Assembly (NCBI GenBank): GCA_947385105.1
Contig: CANDJR010000002.1
Location: 1 to 39,496, forward strand
Origin: an uncultured Eubacterium sp.
GTDB taxonomy: Bacteria > Bacillota > Clostridia > Lachnospirales > Lachnospiraceae
Length of the DNA stretch: 39,496 nt
Direction of reading: 5' to 3'
Shown here: one piece after another, positions 16,521 through 24,904 of the stretch
Position numbering within the stretch: the first letter of the stretch is position 1
How the letters are laid out: each line of letters starts with the position of its first letter
The notes under the pieces: model-generated
Databases searched by the model: none
What the model was told of the DNA's origin: nothing
The model's input: only the letters and a program-made list of their open reading frames with translations
Position numbers and translations under genes: made by a program

Positions 16521-17246
16521 ATGAATTTTGTTTTCAATATTGATTCAAAGCTATGGAAATTTTTTGACTATATAGGGGATTTGGTTGTGTTAAACTTCCT
16601 GTTTCTGCTGACTTCCATTCCAATCCTAACAATCGGCGCGTCCATAACGGCTATGAATGCAGTACTTTTTCGAATGAAGGAAAAACGAAGTGAACGTGTA
16701 GCAAAAGAGTATTTGGATGCGTTTAAGGAAAATTTCAAAAACAGTACAATCCTATGGGTATGCTTTATCGTATTTGTCATCATGTGTGTGCTGAATGTGA
16801 ACCTGGTTTCAAACATCAGCCTGCAAAACCGCGGCACTCTTTTGATGATACTGGGAGCTGTTTTAGCAGTACTGCTTATGACAGTGCTTTATAGCTTTGC
16901 GATGTTGGCAAGGTTTGCAAATGATTTGCTGACAACGGTTACAAAAGCATTTTTAATTGGGATTATGAGCTTTCCATATACGATTGTAATCTTTCTTGTT
17001 TTGACAGCGTCAGTGCTTATGAGTATCCAGACGTATTTGTCTATTTTGGTTGCATTTTCCGTATGGATTTTAATAGGATTTTCACTTGTCGGCTATTTGT
17101 GCTGCATGATGTTTTACCGTGCATTTCGCAGGTTTACTTGCAAAGAGGATTTGCCAAAGGATACGCTCGATGAGGAAATGTATGCAAGGCGGGATTATTA
17201 TAGGGCACAAAAAGAACAGGAAAAGAAAAAACGGGGCAGGGCATAA
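16521..17246 (+). CDS. YesL/DUF624-family membrane protein
   Basis: A 241-aa protein with about five or six transmembrane segments: DLVVLNFLFLLTSIPILTIG, STILWVCFIVFVIMCVLNVN, TLLMILGAVLAVLLMTVLYS, PYTIVIFLVLTASVLMSI, LVAFSVWILIGFSLVGYLCC. The opening LWKFFDYIGDLVVLN and the GAS-T-A-M-NAVLFRMKE region are the DUF624 signature. Such genes accompany CUT1 sugar transporters and pectin-related loci in Firmicutes (yesL of Bacillus subtilis), but the biochemical role is not established. GGGGAGG precedes the ATG. It is the last gene of the operon, before a strong terminator. Confidence 0.87.
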   Translation: MNFVFNIDSKLWKFFDYIGDLVVLNFLFLLTSIPILTIGASITAMNAVLFRMKEKRSERVAKEYLDAFKENFKNSTILWVCFIVFVIMCVLNVNLVSNISLQNRGTLLMILGAVLAVLLMTVLYSFAMLARFANDLLTTVTKAFLIGIMSFPYTIVIFLVLTASVLMSIQTYLSILVAFSVWILIGFSLVGYLCCMMFYRAFRRFTCKEDLPKDTLDEEMYARRDYYRAQKEQEKKKRGRA

Positions 17247-17261
17247 GATGTAACCGGCCAG

Positions 17262-17317
17262 ACAGCGTCTTGTAAAAAGCAAAGCGAAACCGCTGCTTTT
17301 TACAAGGCGCTGTTTTT
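17262..17317 (+). terminator. Intrinsic terminator of the carbohydrate operon
   Basis: A 19-bp stem with one G-T wobble (17262-17280 with 17295-17313) and a 14-nt loop are followed by TTTT. It cleanly separates the sugar operon from fprA. Confidence 0.92.
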
Positions 17318-17340
17318 GTATGAGAAAACCAAGAAAACGT

Positions 17341-17369
17341 TTGAAATAATCCCATTTATGGAGTATACT
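17341..17369 (+). promoter_or_regulatory. Promoter of fprA
   Basis: TTGAAA (17341-17346) and TATACT (17364-17369) are separated by 17 nt; the start codon lies 33 nt after the -10 box. An in-frame ATG at 17316 lies upstream of this promoter and inside the preceding terminator, supporting the later start for the gene. Confidence 0.7.
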
Positions 17370-17402
17370 ATAGCCTGTATCAGATTAAGAAAGGAGAGAA
17401 AG

Positions 17403-18575
17403 ATGCAGGTGACAATTTCAGATTCAATCAAATATATCGGCGTAGATGACAGGGATATCGACTTATTTGAAAGTCAGTATGTTGTCCCAGATGGGGTAAC
17501 GTATAATTCTTATGTGATATTAGACGAAAAAACAGCATTGATGGATACAGTAGATCAAAGAGGGGCACAAGAATGGGAACAAAACCTCCAGGCAGCTTTA
17601 GGCGGGCGTAAACTGGATTATCTTGTTGTATCTCATCTGGAGCCAGATCATGCTGGGAGCATTGGCAGGCTTTTAGAGCTGTATCCGGATGTAAAACTGG
17701 TAGGGAATGCCAAAACTTTCCAGATGCTGCCGCAATTTTTCCCAGTTGACTTAGAAGGACATATGGTAACAGTAAAAGAAGGCGATGTGTTATCGCTTGG
17801 TACTCATACATTGAATTTTTATATGGCCCCAATGGTACATTGGCCAGAAGTTATGGTGACATATGAAAGCAGCGAAAAAATATTATTTTCAGCAGACGGC
17901 TTTGGCAAGTTTGGAGCAATGGATGCCAAAGATGATGAAGGCTGGGCTTGCGAAGCAAGAAGATATTATTTTAACATTGTCGGCAGGTATGGCGCTTCTG
18001 TACAGGCGCTTTTAAAAAAGGCAGCTAAGCTTGATATTGCTATGATCTGCCCGCTTCACGGCCCGATTTTAAAAGAAAACCTGGGCTACTATATTGGGTT
18101 ATATGATACATGGAGCAGCTACAACCCAGAGGATAAGGGCGTATTAATCGCATATGCGTCTATTCATGGCAATACGGCAAAGGCAGCACAAAAGCTGGCC
18201 GAAATGCTGCGTGAAAAAGGTGTAGAAAAGGTAGTAGTCAGTGATTTAGCCAGAGAAGATATGGCAGAGGTTGTTGAAGACGCTTTCCGATATGACAGAA
18301 TGGTATTGGCAGCAGCCAGCTATGACGGCGGTGTTTTCCCTTGTATGCAGGATTTCTTACACCATTTACAGAGTAAAGCATACCAAAAGCGTACCGTTGG
18401 TATTTTAGAAAATGGTTCCTGGGGCCCGACAGCAGGCAGGACGATGAAGTCTATCTTAGAAACAATGAAAAATATTACAGTTCTAGAACCAATGGTTACA
18501 ATAAAATCTACATTAAAAGAAGAAAATATGGCGGATTTTGAAGCATTGGCAGATGCAATCGCACAGGCGGACTAA
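17403..18575 (+). CDS. fprA: Flavodiiron protein (A-type flavoprotein, O2/NO reductase)
   Basis: Class A flavodiiron proteins reduce O2 to water (or NO to N2O) and protect anaerobes. The 390-aa protein has a metallo-beta-lactamase-like domain with the full diiron ligand set: His78, Glu80, Asp82 and His83 in HLEPDH, His146 in HWPEV, Asp165 in SADGFGKFG, His219 in CPLHGP. A flavodoxin domain follows (from about 245: VLIAYASIHGNTAKAAQKLA). There is no C-terminal rubredoxin, so electrons must come from a separate partner. AAAGGAG precedes ATG 17403. It is monocistronic; a 15-bp tandem repeat begins at its stop codon. Confidence 0.95.
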   Translation: MQVTISDSIKYIGVDDRDIDLFESQYVVPDGVTYNSYVILDEKTALMDTVDQRGAQEWEQNLQAALGGRKLDYLVVSHLEPDHAGSIGRLLELYPDVKLVGNAKTFQMLPQFFPVDLEGHMVTVKEGDVLSLGTHTLNFYMAPMVHWPEVMVTYESSEKILFSADGFGKFGAMDAKDDEGWACEARRYYFNIVGRYGASVQALLKKAAKLDIAMICPLHGPILKENLGYYIGLYDTWSSYNPEDKGVLIAYASIHGNTAKAAQKLAEMLREKGVEKVVVSDLAREDMAEVVEDAFRYDRMVLAAASYDGGVFPCMQDFLHHLQSKAYQKRTVGILENGSWGPTAGRTMKSILETMKNITVLEPMVTIKSTLKEENMADFEALADAIAQAD

Positions 18576-18647
18576 TTGATATTAATGTAATTGGTATTAA
18601 TGTAATTGGTATTAATGTAATTGATATGAATAAAATTGATATCAGAA
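18573..18647 (+). repeat. Five-copy 15-bp tandem repeat starting at the fprA stop codon
   Basis: Units start at 18573, 18588, 18603, 18618 and 18633. The second and third are identical (TAATTGGTATTAATG). The first unit begins exactly with the fprA TAA. The units differ from each other by only one to a few bases. Confidence 0.85.
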
Positions 18648-18712
18648 TAATAGATTCAAAATATTTGATATCAAACGAACGGATATAATAGTTTTGTATA
18701 TTTGCAAATATG

Positions 18713-18761
18713 CCTTACTGTCCAGGATGATTACGACCGATTGGTTACCCGGACAGTAAGG
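18713..18761 (+). other. Long inverted repeat downstream of fprA
   Basis: A perfect 11-bp pair, CCTTACTGTCC (18713-18723) with GGACAGTAAGG (18751-18761), encloses a 27-nt loop. There is no U-tract. It could be a foldback remnant of an insertion or a structured mRNA end. Confidence 0.55.
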
Positions 18762-18880
18762 AGCATTTTGCAGTCTATTTCCATAATCATGAAACGATTT
18801 ACCCTGGAATCAATGAGCGTATCCAAGCTGTTTGCTATAGCGAATCAGACTCTATTTATGTACAAATAAACGGCAGCTGA
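18731..18880 (+). pseudogene. Possible gene remnant
   Basis: A frame without a start codon reads through GYPDSKEHFAVYFHNHET, then IYPGINERIQAVCYSESDS and IYVQINGS, before TGA at 18878. The composition looks like a real protein rather than random sequence. There is no ribosome site, no upstream continuation and no family I recognise. It may be the tail of a decayed gene, or chance. Confidence 0.2.
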
Positions 18881-18972
18881 AAGTCTGAGGGCTTTCAAAA
18901 CAAATATCTTATTCAGAAAAGCAGCTTGCTCAAGGAACAGGCAGTATTTTGATGTCCGTTTTATGAAAAAAG

Positions 18973-19059
18973 TACTGGAAAAAGCGGCGGCATTTGATAT
19001 CCTGCCATTCATAAAAAGCAGAACCGGAACTTGTCCGGACGCTTTTTCCAGTATTTTTT
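18973..19059 (+). terminator. Terminator-like long hairpin
   Basis: A perfect 14-bp stem, TACTGGAAAAAGCG (18973-18986) with CGCTTTTTCCAGTA (19040-19053), is followed by TTTTTT. The 53-nt loop contains a smaller hairpin, CCGGA/TCCGG. The A-run before the left arm could make it bidirectional. Confidence 0.65.
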
Positions 19060-19123
19060 AAAAAAGTATATGATGATAGGAAGAAACATTTTTTAAAGAA
19101 AACTTCTTAAACTAAGAAATATG

Positions 19124-19212
19124 TTTGACAAAGAAACGAGATTTAACAAGGAAACAGGATTTAACAAGGAAACAGGATTTAACAAGGAAACGCGATTTAA
19201 CAAAGAAATACG
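19124..19212 (+). repeat. 18-bp tandem repeat, about five copies
   Basis: Units start at 19124, 19142, 19160, 19178 and 19196. The core is TTTAACAAGGAAACAGGA; the second and third are identical, and the first carries TTTGACA. It lies upstream of proB. Confidence 0.85.
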
Positions 19213-19258
19213 TTAAGCAAAGCATTATTATATTATGAAATACGTTTAAACAAAGAAA

Positions 19259-19384
19259 CATATTTTACTAGAAAATACAGAAAGCAAAAATACAAAGAAA
19301 CATATTTTACTAGAAAATACAGAAAGTAAAAATACAAAGAAACATATTTTACTAGAAAATACAGAAAGCAAAAATACAGAGAAA
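19259..19384 (+). repeat. 42-bp direct repeat, three copies
   Basis: Copies occupy 19259-19300, 19301-19342 and 19343-19384 and differ at one base each. Each begins CATATTTTACTAG and ends in AAAGAAA or AGAGAAA. The copies are contiguous with no spacers, so this is not a CRISPR array. It ends 61 nt before proB. Confidence 0.92.
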
Positions 19385-19445
19385 CTTTTTTATTTTGAGA
19401 AACACATCTTAGTTACGAGACAGAGGAATAGAGAGGACAAAAGTT

Positions 19446-20213
19446 ATGCGAATCGTAGTAAAAGTTGGCACTTCCACGCTGGCGCATCCTACTGGATGCT
19501 TAAATATTCGGCATGTGGAAGTATTGGTAAAGACTTTAAGTGACTTGGCAAATGCAGGCCATGAGATTGTGCTGGTATCTTCTGGAGCAATTGGAATGGG
19601 AGTTGGCAAGCTGTCATTAAACGGAAGGCCGGATGATATGCCGACCAAACAGGCAGCGGCATCTGTCGGTCAGTGTGAACTGATGTATACGTATGACAAG
19701 CTGTTTAGTGAATACAATCATGTGGTAGGGCAGATTTTATTAACAGGCGCAGATTTTTCACAGGAAGATCGCAAAGTGAATTTTGAAAATACTATTTTGC
19801 GCTTGATCGAATTAGGTGTGATACCAATTGTAAATGAAAATGATACGATTGCTACGGACGAGATATCAGTCGGTGATAACGATACATTAGGAGCAATGGT
19901 AGCGTGCAGCATCCAGGCAGACCTGCTCGTACTGTTAAGTGATATCGATGGACTGTATACCAAAGATCCACATAAAAACCAGGATGCAACGCTGATTCCT
20001 GTTGTTACAGAAATTACGCCAAGCATTGAAGGCCTGGCAGAAGGAGAAGGCAGCGGGCTTGGGACTGGCGGTATGGTTACGAAAATACATGCCGCAAGGA
20101 TGGCGATGGAGCATGGCGTGGATATGGTTATCGCGAATGGAACAATGCCAACAGTCCTGTATGATATTGCAGAGGGAAAGCTGGCAGGAACACGTTTTTC
20201 CGGAATTCGTTAA
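19446..20213 (+). CDS. proB: Glutamate 5-kinase, short form without PUA domain
   Basis: Phosphorylates glutamate in the first step of proline synthesis. The 255-aa protein contains the amino-acid kinase domain only: VVKVGTSTLAHP, IVLVSSGAIGMGVGKL, KQAAASVGQCELM, PIVNENDTIATDEI, GDNDTLGAMVA, GTGGMVTKIHAARMA. The roughly 100-residue C-terminal PUA domain of the E. coli enzyme is absent, as in many Firmicutes. A GAGGAC ribosome site precedes the ATG. It is followed 21 nt later by proA. Confidence 0.96.
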   Translation: MRIVVKVGTSTLAHPTGCLNIRHVEVLVKTLSDLANAGHEIVLVSSGAIGMGVGKLSLNGRPDDMPTKQAAASVGQCELMYTYDKLFSEYNHVVGQILLTGADFSQEDRKVNFENTILRLIELGVIPIVNENDTIATDEISVGDNDTLGAMVACSIQADLLVLLSDIDGLYTKDPHKNQDATLIPVVTEITPSIEGLAEGEGSGLGTGGMVTKIHAARMAMEHGVDMVIANGTMPTVLYDIAEGKLAGTRFSGIR

Positions 20214-20234
20214 AGGGAAGGAGAAAGGAAAGCA

Positions 20235-21500
20235 ATGACCACACAGGAGATTTTAATACAGGCAAAAGAAACAAAAACAGCGTTAATGCTTGCAGATACA
20301 GACAAAAAAAACAAGGCACTGGAATATATGGCGGATGCCTTGGAAAAAACAGATACACAGGAAAAAATCCTGCAGGCAAATGCGCAGGATTTAGAAGCAG
20401 CCAAAGGTACGATTTCAGATGTCATGCTGGATCGGCTGTTGCTTACAAAGGATCGGATTCATGCGATGGCAGAGGGGATAAGGGCAGTCATTCAGCTGGA
20501 AGATCCGGCAGGAAAGGTGCTTGCGCAAATCCAAAGGCCGAATGGGATGCTGATTCAAAAGACAGCGGTTCCAATGGGTGTCATTGCCATTATTTACGAA
20601 AGCCGGCCAAATGTCACGAGCGACGCGGCTGCATTAGCGATTAAGAGCGGAAATGTATGCGTGCTGCGCGGCGGAAAAGAAGCATGGCGTACTTGCCATG
20701 CGATTGTCCTGGCAATGCAGGAAGGGCTTGTGAAAGCCAGTCTGCCGCGTATGGCAGTCAGCTTAATCGAGGATACGGCCCGCACAAGCGCTACAGAACT
20801 TATGACAGCGGAAGGATACGTAGATTTACTCATTCCAAGAGGAGGCAAAGGACTGATCCGTGCCTGTGTAGAGAATGCTACAGTGCCTTGTATCCAGACG
20901 GGAACAGGAATTTGCCACATTTATATAGATAAAGCGGCTGATTTAAACAAAGCAGTCCGCATTGTAGAAAATGCGAAAACAAGCCGCCCGAGTGTATGCA
21001 ATGCGCAGGAAGTCTGCCTTGTGCACAAAGAGATTGCACAGCAGTTTTTGCCAATGCTGCAGGAGATACTTTGTAAAAAGCGCATACAAGACGGTCTTTT
21101 GCCTGTAGAGCTTCGGCTTGATCAAGATGCGGCTGCTGTGATTACAGGAACACCAGCAGGCGAACAGGACTTTGACACAGAGTTTTTAGATTATATCCTT
21201 GCTGTTGGGGTTGTAGATGACACAGACGCAGCGATCGCACATATTAATAAGCATTCAACGGGGCACAGCGAGGCAATTGTTACACAAGATGCAGCAGCTG
21301 CAGCAAAGTTTACAGCAGCAGTTGACAGTGCGGCTGTCTATGTCAATGTATCGACGCGGTTTACAGATGGCGGGGAATTTGGATTAGGATGCGAGATGGG
21401 AATTTCTACGCAAAAGCTCCATGCAAGAGGGCCAATGGGGCTGTTGGAATTGTGCACATACAAATATATCATTTCAGGCGACGGACAAATTCGCGGGTAA
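20235..21500 (+). CDS. proA: Gamma-glutamyl phosphate reductase
   Basis: Reduces glutamyl-5-phosphate with NADPH to the semialdehyde that cyclises toward proline. It is an aldehyde-dehydrogenase-fold protein of 421 aa, full length. Motifs include [33 protein letters not shown], the catalytic-Cys region [17 protein letters not shown], and [19 protein letters not shown] near the end. GGAAGGAG precedes the ATG. It forms an operon with proB, and thyX follows 69 nt later. Confidence 0.96.
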   Translation: MTTQEILIQAKETKTALMLADTDKKNKALEYMADALEKTDTQEKILQANAQDLEAAKGTISDVMLDRLLLTKDRIHAMAEGIRAVIQLEDPAGKVLAQIQRPNGMLIQKTAVPMGVIAIIYESRPNVTSDAAALAIKSGNVCVLRGGKEAWRTCHAIVLAMQEGLVKASLPRMAVSLIEDTARTSATELMTAEGYVDLLIPRGGKGLIRACVENATVPCIQTGTGICHIYIDKAADLNKAVRIVENAKTSRPSVCNAQEVCLVHKEIAQQFLPMLQEILCKKRIQDGLLPVELRLDQDAAAVITGTPAGEQDFDTEFLDYILAVGVVDDTDAAIAHINKHSTGHSEAIVTQDAAAAAKFTAAVDSAAVYVNVSTRFTDGGEFGLGCEMGISTQKLHARGPMGLLELCTYKYIISGDGQIRG

Positions 21501-21569
21501 AAAACAAATTCGTCTGTGCATGGGTGAAAAGAAGATAGTATGAAAGATGATCATATGAGGAGGGCAGCT

Positions 21570-22241
21570 GTGGGTAAAGTAACGATATTAGAAGAAACGA
21601 CAAAACATCCGATTCAGCTTATGGGACAGCGTGCCGGTGTGTGCTGGAATGCAGATATTTCAAATGCAGACAGAAATTATAAGCGCGGGCTGGAATGTCT
21701 GTCTAACGGTCACGGGCGGGTGATGGAGTATGTCAATGTAGAGATGGTATTAGAAGGTTATTCTGCCCGCGTTATCCGTGAATGGTATACACATATAGGA
21801 GGTTCTCCAACAAGACTGCAGGCAAGCACAAGATATATTAATTACGAGGATTTTTCTTATGTCATTCCGCATACCATAGCAAGTAATGAAGCAGCATGTG
21901 CCCGTTATGAAGCGGTTATGCGTGAAATCAGCATGGCGTGTGATTATTTAGAGAAAGAATGTGGCATACCAAGAGAGGATGCTGCGATGCTTCTTCCGCT
22001 TGGTATGCGTACAAAAGTTGTTGACAAGCGTAATTTGCGAAATCTGGCAGATATGAGCCGTCAACGGATGTGCAGCCGTGCATATCATGAATATCGGGCA
22101 TTGTTTTTTGATATTTGTCAGGCACTGGCAGCAGTATCAAACGAATGGGCGTATGTAGTGCAGCATTATTTTATGCCAAAATGTGAAGAACTTGGATATT
22201 GTCCGGAGCGGAAATCCTGCGGGAAAATGCCGCAAAGATAA
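21570..22241 (+). CDS. thyX: FAD-dependent thymidylate synthase
   Basis: Makes dTMP from dUMP with methylene-tetrahydrofolate and reduced FAD. The 223-aa protein aligns with Clostridia ThyX annotations: MGKVTILEETTKHPIQLMGQ at the start and GGSPTRLQASTRYINY (about residues 77-92) at the dUMP/FAD site. The canonical RHRxxSxxxxSxRY motif is altered: the first half reads REWYTHIGGS, but the S-x-R-Y end is kept. I chose GTG 21570 because AGGAGGG lies 5 nt upstream and it gives the family N-terminus; an ATG at 21540 has no such site. folA in the same window would be complementary. Confidence 0.85.
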   Translation: MGKVTILEETTKHPIQLMGQRAGVCWNADISNADRNYKRGLECLSNGHGRVMEYVNVEMVLEGYSARVIREWYTHIGGSPTRLQASTRYINYEDFSYVIPHTIASNEAACARYEAVMREISMACDYLEKECGIPREDAAMLLPLGMRTKVVDKRNLRNLADMSRQRMCSRAYHEYRALFFDICQALAAVSNEWAYVVQHYFMPKCEELGYCPERKSCGKMPQR

Positions 22242-22289
22242 GGTGTTTTGCCTGTATAACGGATGATTTGGCAGATAAAGGCAGATGGC

Positions 22290-22422
22290 GTTACTGTTCA
22301 CACAGGACTTTGCATTTACTGCAAAGTCCGTAAGAAAATGATTCAGAAGTGCTAAAATTCCATTGCCTAAGGCAATTTTAGATGAATTTTTGCATGTTGC
22401 TGGTCACGGAGTGAACAGGAAC
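22290..22422 (+). repeat. Copy B of the dispersed structured repeat, with 8-bp flanking direct repeats
   Basis: The element starts GTTACTGTTCAC (22290-22301) and ends GTGAACAGGAAC (22411-22422), an imperfect 12-bp terminal inverted repeat (11 of 12). CAGATGGC flanks it exactly on both sides (22282-22289 and 22423-22430), as expected of target-site duplication. Inside are a 10-bp perfect hairpin (22305-22314 with 22320-22329, loop TTTAC), then CGTAAGAAAATGATTCAGAA, then a second hairpin ATTGCC-TAA-GGCAAT followed by TTTT. It lies between thyX and the ilvB promoters. Confidence 0.85.
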
Positions 22423-22460
22423 CAGATGGCAGGAATCTTTCATAGGGCAAAAGTTTCAGC

Positions 22461-22489
22461 TTGAAACCATAGGCAAACGATGCTATAAT
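22461..22489 (+). promoter_or_regulatory. ilvB promoter P1
   Basis: TTGAAA (22461-22466) and a perfect TATAAT (22484-22489) are separated by 17 nt. It lies 38 nt downstream of copy B of the structured repeat. Confidence 0.72.
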
Positions 22490-22504
22490 ATGACAATATT
22501 TTTC

Positions 22505-22533
22505 TTAACAGTTTCCAAATTTTGTGCTATAAT
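22505..22533 (+). promoter_or_regulatory. ilvB promoter P2
   Basis: TTAACA (22505-22510) and TATAAT (22528-22533) are separated by 17 nt. The predicted transcript begins within about 30 nt of the start codon. Neither promoter leaves room for a T-box or leader-peptide attenuator, and none was seen. Confidence 0.72.
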
Positions 22534-22565
22534 ACGGGCACTTGGCTAGAATAAAGGAGGATACC

Positions 22566-24284
22566 ATGGATATAGCAGGGAAGAAATTGTTTATCAAAGC
22601 AATGCGCGAAGAAGGCGTAGATACAATATTCGGATATCCGGGCGGCATGGTTACGGATTTATTTGATGAATTATATAAGCAGGAGGATATTCATGTCGTC
22701 TTACCAAGGCACGAGCAGGGGCTGATTTTTGAAGCAGAAGGCTATGCGAGGGCAACAGGAAAAGCAGGTGTCTGCCTTGTTACAAGCGGCCCTGGGGCGA
22801 CAAATATTATTACTGGGCTGGCAGATGCGCATTATGACAGCATCCCGCTTGTATGCATTACAGGACAGGTGCCGCTTAGCCTGATCGGAAACGATGCATT
22901 TCAGGAAGTAGATATAGTAGGTATGACGCGATCCGTAACCAAATATGGTGTGACGGTGCGCGAACGCAAAGACCTTGGGAAAATATTAAAAATGGCATTT
23001 CACATTGCTCAGACAGGGAAACCAGGCCCTGTATTAGTTGATATTCCAAAAGATATTCAGCTGGCGTCCGGCGACCCGGAATATCCAAGTGAAGTGCAGA
23101 TTCGTGGGTACAAACCGAACGAAGGCGTTCATATTGGTCAGTTAAAAAAGGCGTACCGTTTGTTAAAATCTGCAAAGCGGCCGTTGATTTTGGCTGGCGG
23201 CGGCATTAATGTCGGCCGGGCCAATGAACAGCTTTTGAAATTTGCGGAATTTACGAATATACCAGTTGTTACTACGATTATGGGCAAAGGCGCAATGCCG
23301 CCAAAGCATCCGCTGTATCTTGGCAATTCTGGTATGCATGGGCGGTATGCCTGCAATCAGGCGGTCAGTGAATGCGACGTGCTCTTTTCGATAGGAACTC
23401 GTTTTAACGACCGTATTACAGGTGATTTGAATGAATTTGCCCCACATGCAAAGATTGTCCATATTGACGTGGATACAGCAGCGATTTCAAGAAATGTAGC
23501 GGTTGATGTGCCGATCGTAGCAGACGCGAAGCTTGCGCTGGAGAAGCTTTGTGAGTGGGCAGAAAAGCAGGATACACAGGCATGGCAAGATCGGATCAAA
23601 AGCTGGGAAAGCGAACATCCGCTGCAGATGCGAAAAGACCGCGGTATGACTCCGCAGATGATTATGGAAGCAATTAATGCGGCCTATAAAGAAGCGATTA
23701 TTGTAACGGATGTCGGACAGCATCAGATGTGGGCGACACAATATTTGGAAATCGGCGGCAGCAAGCAGCTCATTACTTCCGGCGGATTAGGCTCTATGGG
23801 CTTTGGATTTCCGGCAGCTATTGGGGCCAAAATCGGCAAGCCGTACCAAAACGTCATTTGTATTACAGGAGATGGCGGGTTTCAGATGAACTTGCAGGAG
23901 ATGGCGACTGCAATATCACAAAAGACGCCGATTACGATCTGTTTGCTGAATAATTATTATCTTGGTATGGTTCGGCAGTTTCAGCAGCTGTTTTACGGCA
24001 AGCGCTATGCAGCTACTTGCCTGCGCAAACGCAAAGGATGCCCGGAAAACTGCAAAGGGCCGAACGAAGCATGTCCTCCATATGAACCAGACTTTATCAA
24101 ATTTGCAGAAAGCTATGGTGCGCATGGGATACGTGTTACGCAGGAAACGCAGATTCGGGATGCATTAGAAGAAGCACGTTCCCATACAGATGCGCCGACG
24201 CTCATTGAGTTTATGATTGCAACGGATGAGATTGTATTGCCAATGGTAAAAGGCGGGAATCCGATGAGTGAGATGATTTTGTAA
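22566..24284 (+). CDS. ilvB: Acetolactate synthase large (catalytic) subunit with a Cys-rich insert
   Basis: Condenses pyruvate with pyruvate or 2-oxobutyrate at the head of branched-chain amino acid synthesis. The 572-aa protein has the TPP-activating Glu50 in PRHEQGL, the FAD/central domain, and the TPP/Mg motif GDGGFQMN (from 435) with LLNNYYLGMV. After GMVRQFQQLFYGKRY comes an insert with Cys485, 492, 496 and 503 (spacing C-x6-C-x3-C-x6-C), which E. coli and plant enzymes lack. AAAGGAGG sets ATG 22566. The small subunit follows after 31 nt. Confidence 0.95.
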   Translation: MDIAGKKLFIKAMREEGVDTIFGYPGGMVTDLFDELYKQEDIHVVLPRHEQGLIFEAEGYARATGKAGVCLVTSGPGATNIITGLADAHYDSIPLVCITGQVPLSLIGNDAFQEVDIVGMTRSVTKYGVTVRERKDLGKILKMAFHIAQTGKPGPVLVDIPKDIQLASGDPEYPSEVQIRGYKPNEGVHIGQLKKAYRLLKSAKRPLILAGGGINVGRANEQLLKFAEFTNIPVVTTIMGKGAMPPKHPLYLGNSGMHGRYACNQAVSECDVLFSIGTRFNDRITGDLNEFAPHAKIVHIDVDTAAISRNVAVDVPIVADAKLALEKLCEWAEKQDTQAWQDRIKSWESEHPLQMRKDRGMTPQMIMEAINAAYKEAIIVTDVGQHQMWATQYLEIGGSKQLITSGGLGSMGFGFPAAIGAKIGKPYQNVICITGDGGFQMNLQEMATAISQKTPITICLLNNYYLGMVRQFQQLFYGKRYAATCLRKRKGCPENCKGPNEACPPYEPDFIKFAESYGAHGIRVTQETQIRDALEEARSHTDAPTLIEFMIATDEIVLPMVKGGNPMSEMIL

Positions 24285-24315
24285 TTTCTATTGCTTGAAG
24301 CAGGAGGGATGGAAG

Positions 24316-24813
24316 ATGAAAAATAGATGGATTGCCCTATATGTAGAAAACCAGGTAGGCGTATTGGCGCAAGTAGCAGGACTTTTTTCCGGAAAATCAT
24401 ATAATTTGCAAAGCCTTACTGTCGGTACAACGGAAGATCCGACCATTTCACGTATGACGATCTGTGTTATGAGTGATGATGTGACATTTGAACAAATTAA
24501 AAAACAATTGAATCGTATGGTAGAGGTCATTAAAGTGATTGATCTTACGAATGTACCGATTCATATGAAAGAGATTTTATTTGCAAAAGTCAAGGGGATT
24601 GATGCGTCACAAATTGAGCAAGTGTTTCAAATTGCACAAGTATTCCAAGTACAGGTTGCAGATATCGGCCAAGACAGCGTAATGCTGGAATGCAAACTGG
24701 CAGAACGCAGGGCGAATGAGCTCATAGAGCTTTTAAAGAGTCAGTTTACAAATATAGAAATCGTACGCGGCGGAGCGGTTGCGATGGAGGCAATTAGTAC
24801 TTCGAGCAGGTAA
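24316..24813 (+). CDS. ilvN: Acetolactate synthase small (regulatory) subunit
   Basis: A 165-aa protein with an N-terminal ACT domain (RWIALYVENQVGVLAQVAGL, then FSGKSYNLQSLTVGTTEDPT) and the usual C-terminal domain (from about 80). It activates the catalytic subunit and confers valine feedback inhibition in characterised homologues. ATG 24316 follows AGGAGGG by 7 nt. It is the second gene of ilvBN; copy C of the structured repeat lies 91 nt after its stop. It is called ilvH in some annotations. Confidence 0.94.
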   Translation: MKNRWIALYVENQVGVLAQVAGLFSGKSYNLQSLTVGTTEDPTISRMTICVMSDDVTFEQIKKQLNRMVEVIKVIDLTNVPIHMKEILFAKVKGIDASQIEQVFQIAQVFQVQVADIGQDSVMLECKLAERRANELIELLKSQFTNIEIVRGGAVAMEAISTSSR

Positions 24814-24904
24814 GCATATAATATGGGAAACAGAAGCTGCGGCTGGAATGCGCGTAAGGTAACAGACAGCGTCAAGAGGAAAAAAAGACGAAACAGAAGC
24901 TGTG

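Larger units (their letters stand above)
18576..19445. other. 870-nt stretch without an intact gene between fprA and proB
   Basis: Contents from left to right: the 15-bp post-stop repeat, a long hairpin (18713-18761), a possible gene remnant (18731-18880), a terminator-like hairpin (18973-19059), an 18-bp repeat (19124-19212) and a 42-bp repeat (19259-19384). No clear proB promoter was found beyond repeat units that resemble -35 boxes. Confidence 0.7.

Noticed and set aside
19259-19384. Possible CRISPR array (three 42-bp repeats)
   Set aside because: The copies are directly adjacent with no unique spacers, the unit is AT-rich and non-palindromic, and no cas gene is near.
22242-22565. T-box or attenuator for ilvBN
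   Set aside because: No AGGGTGG-type T-box core and no leader peptide with Leu/Val/Ile runs; both predicted promoters start too close to the gene.
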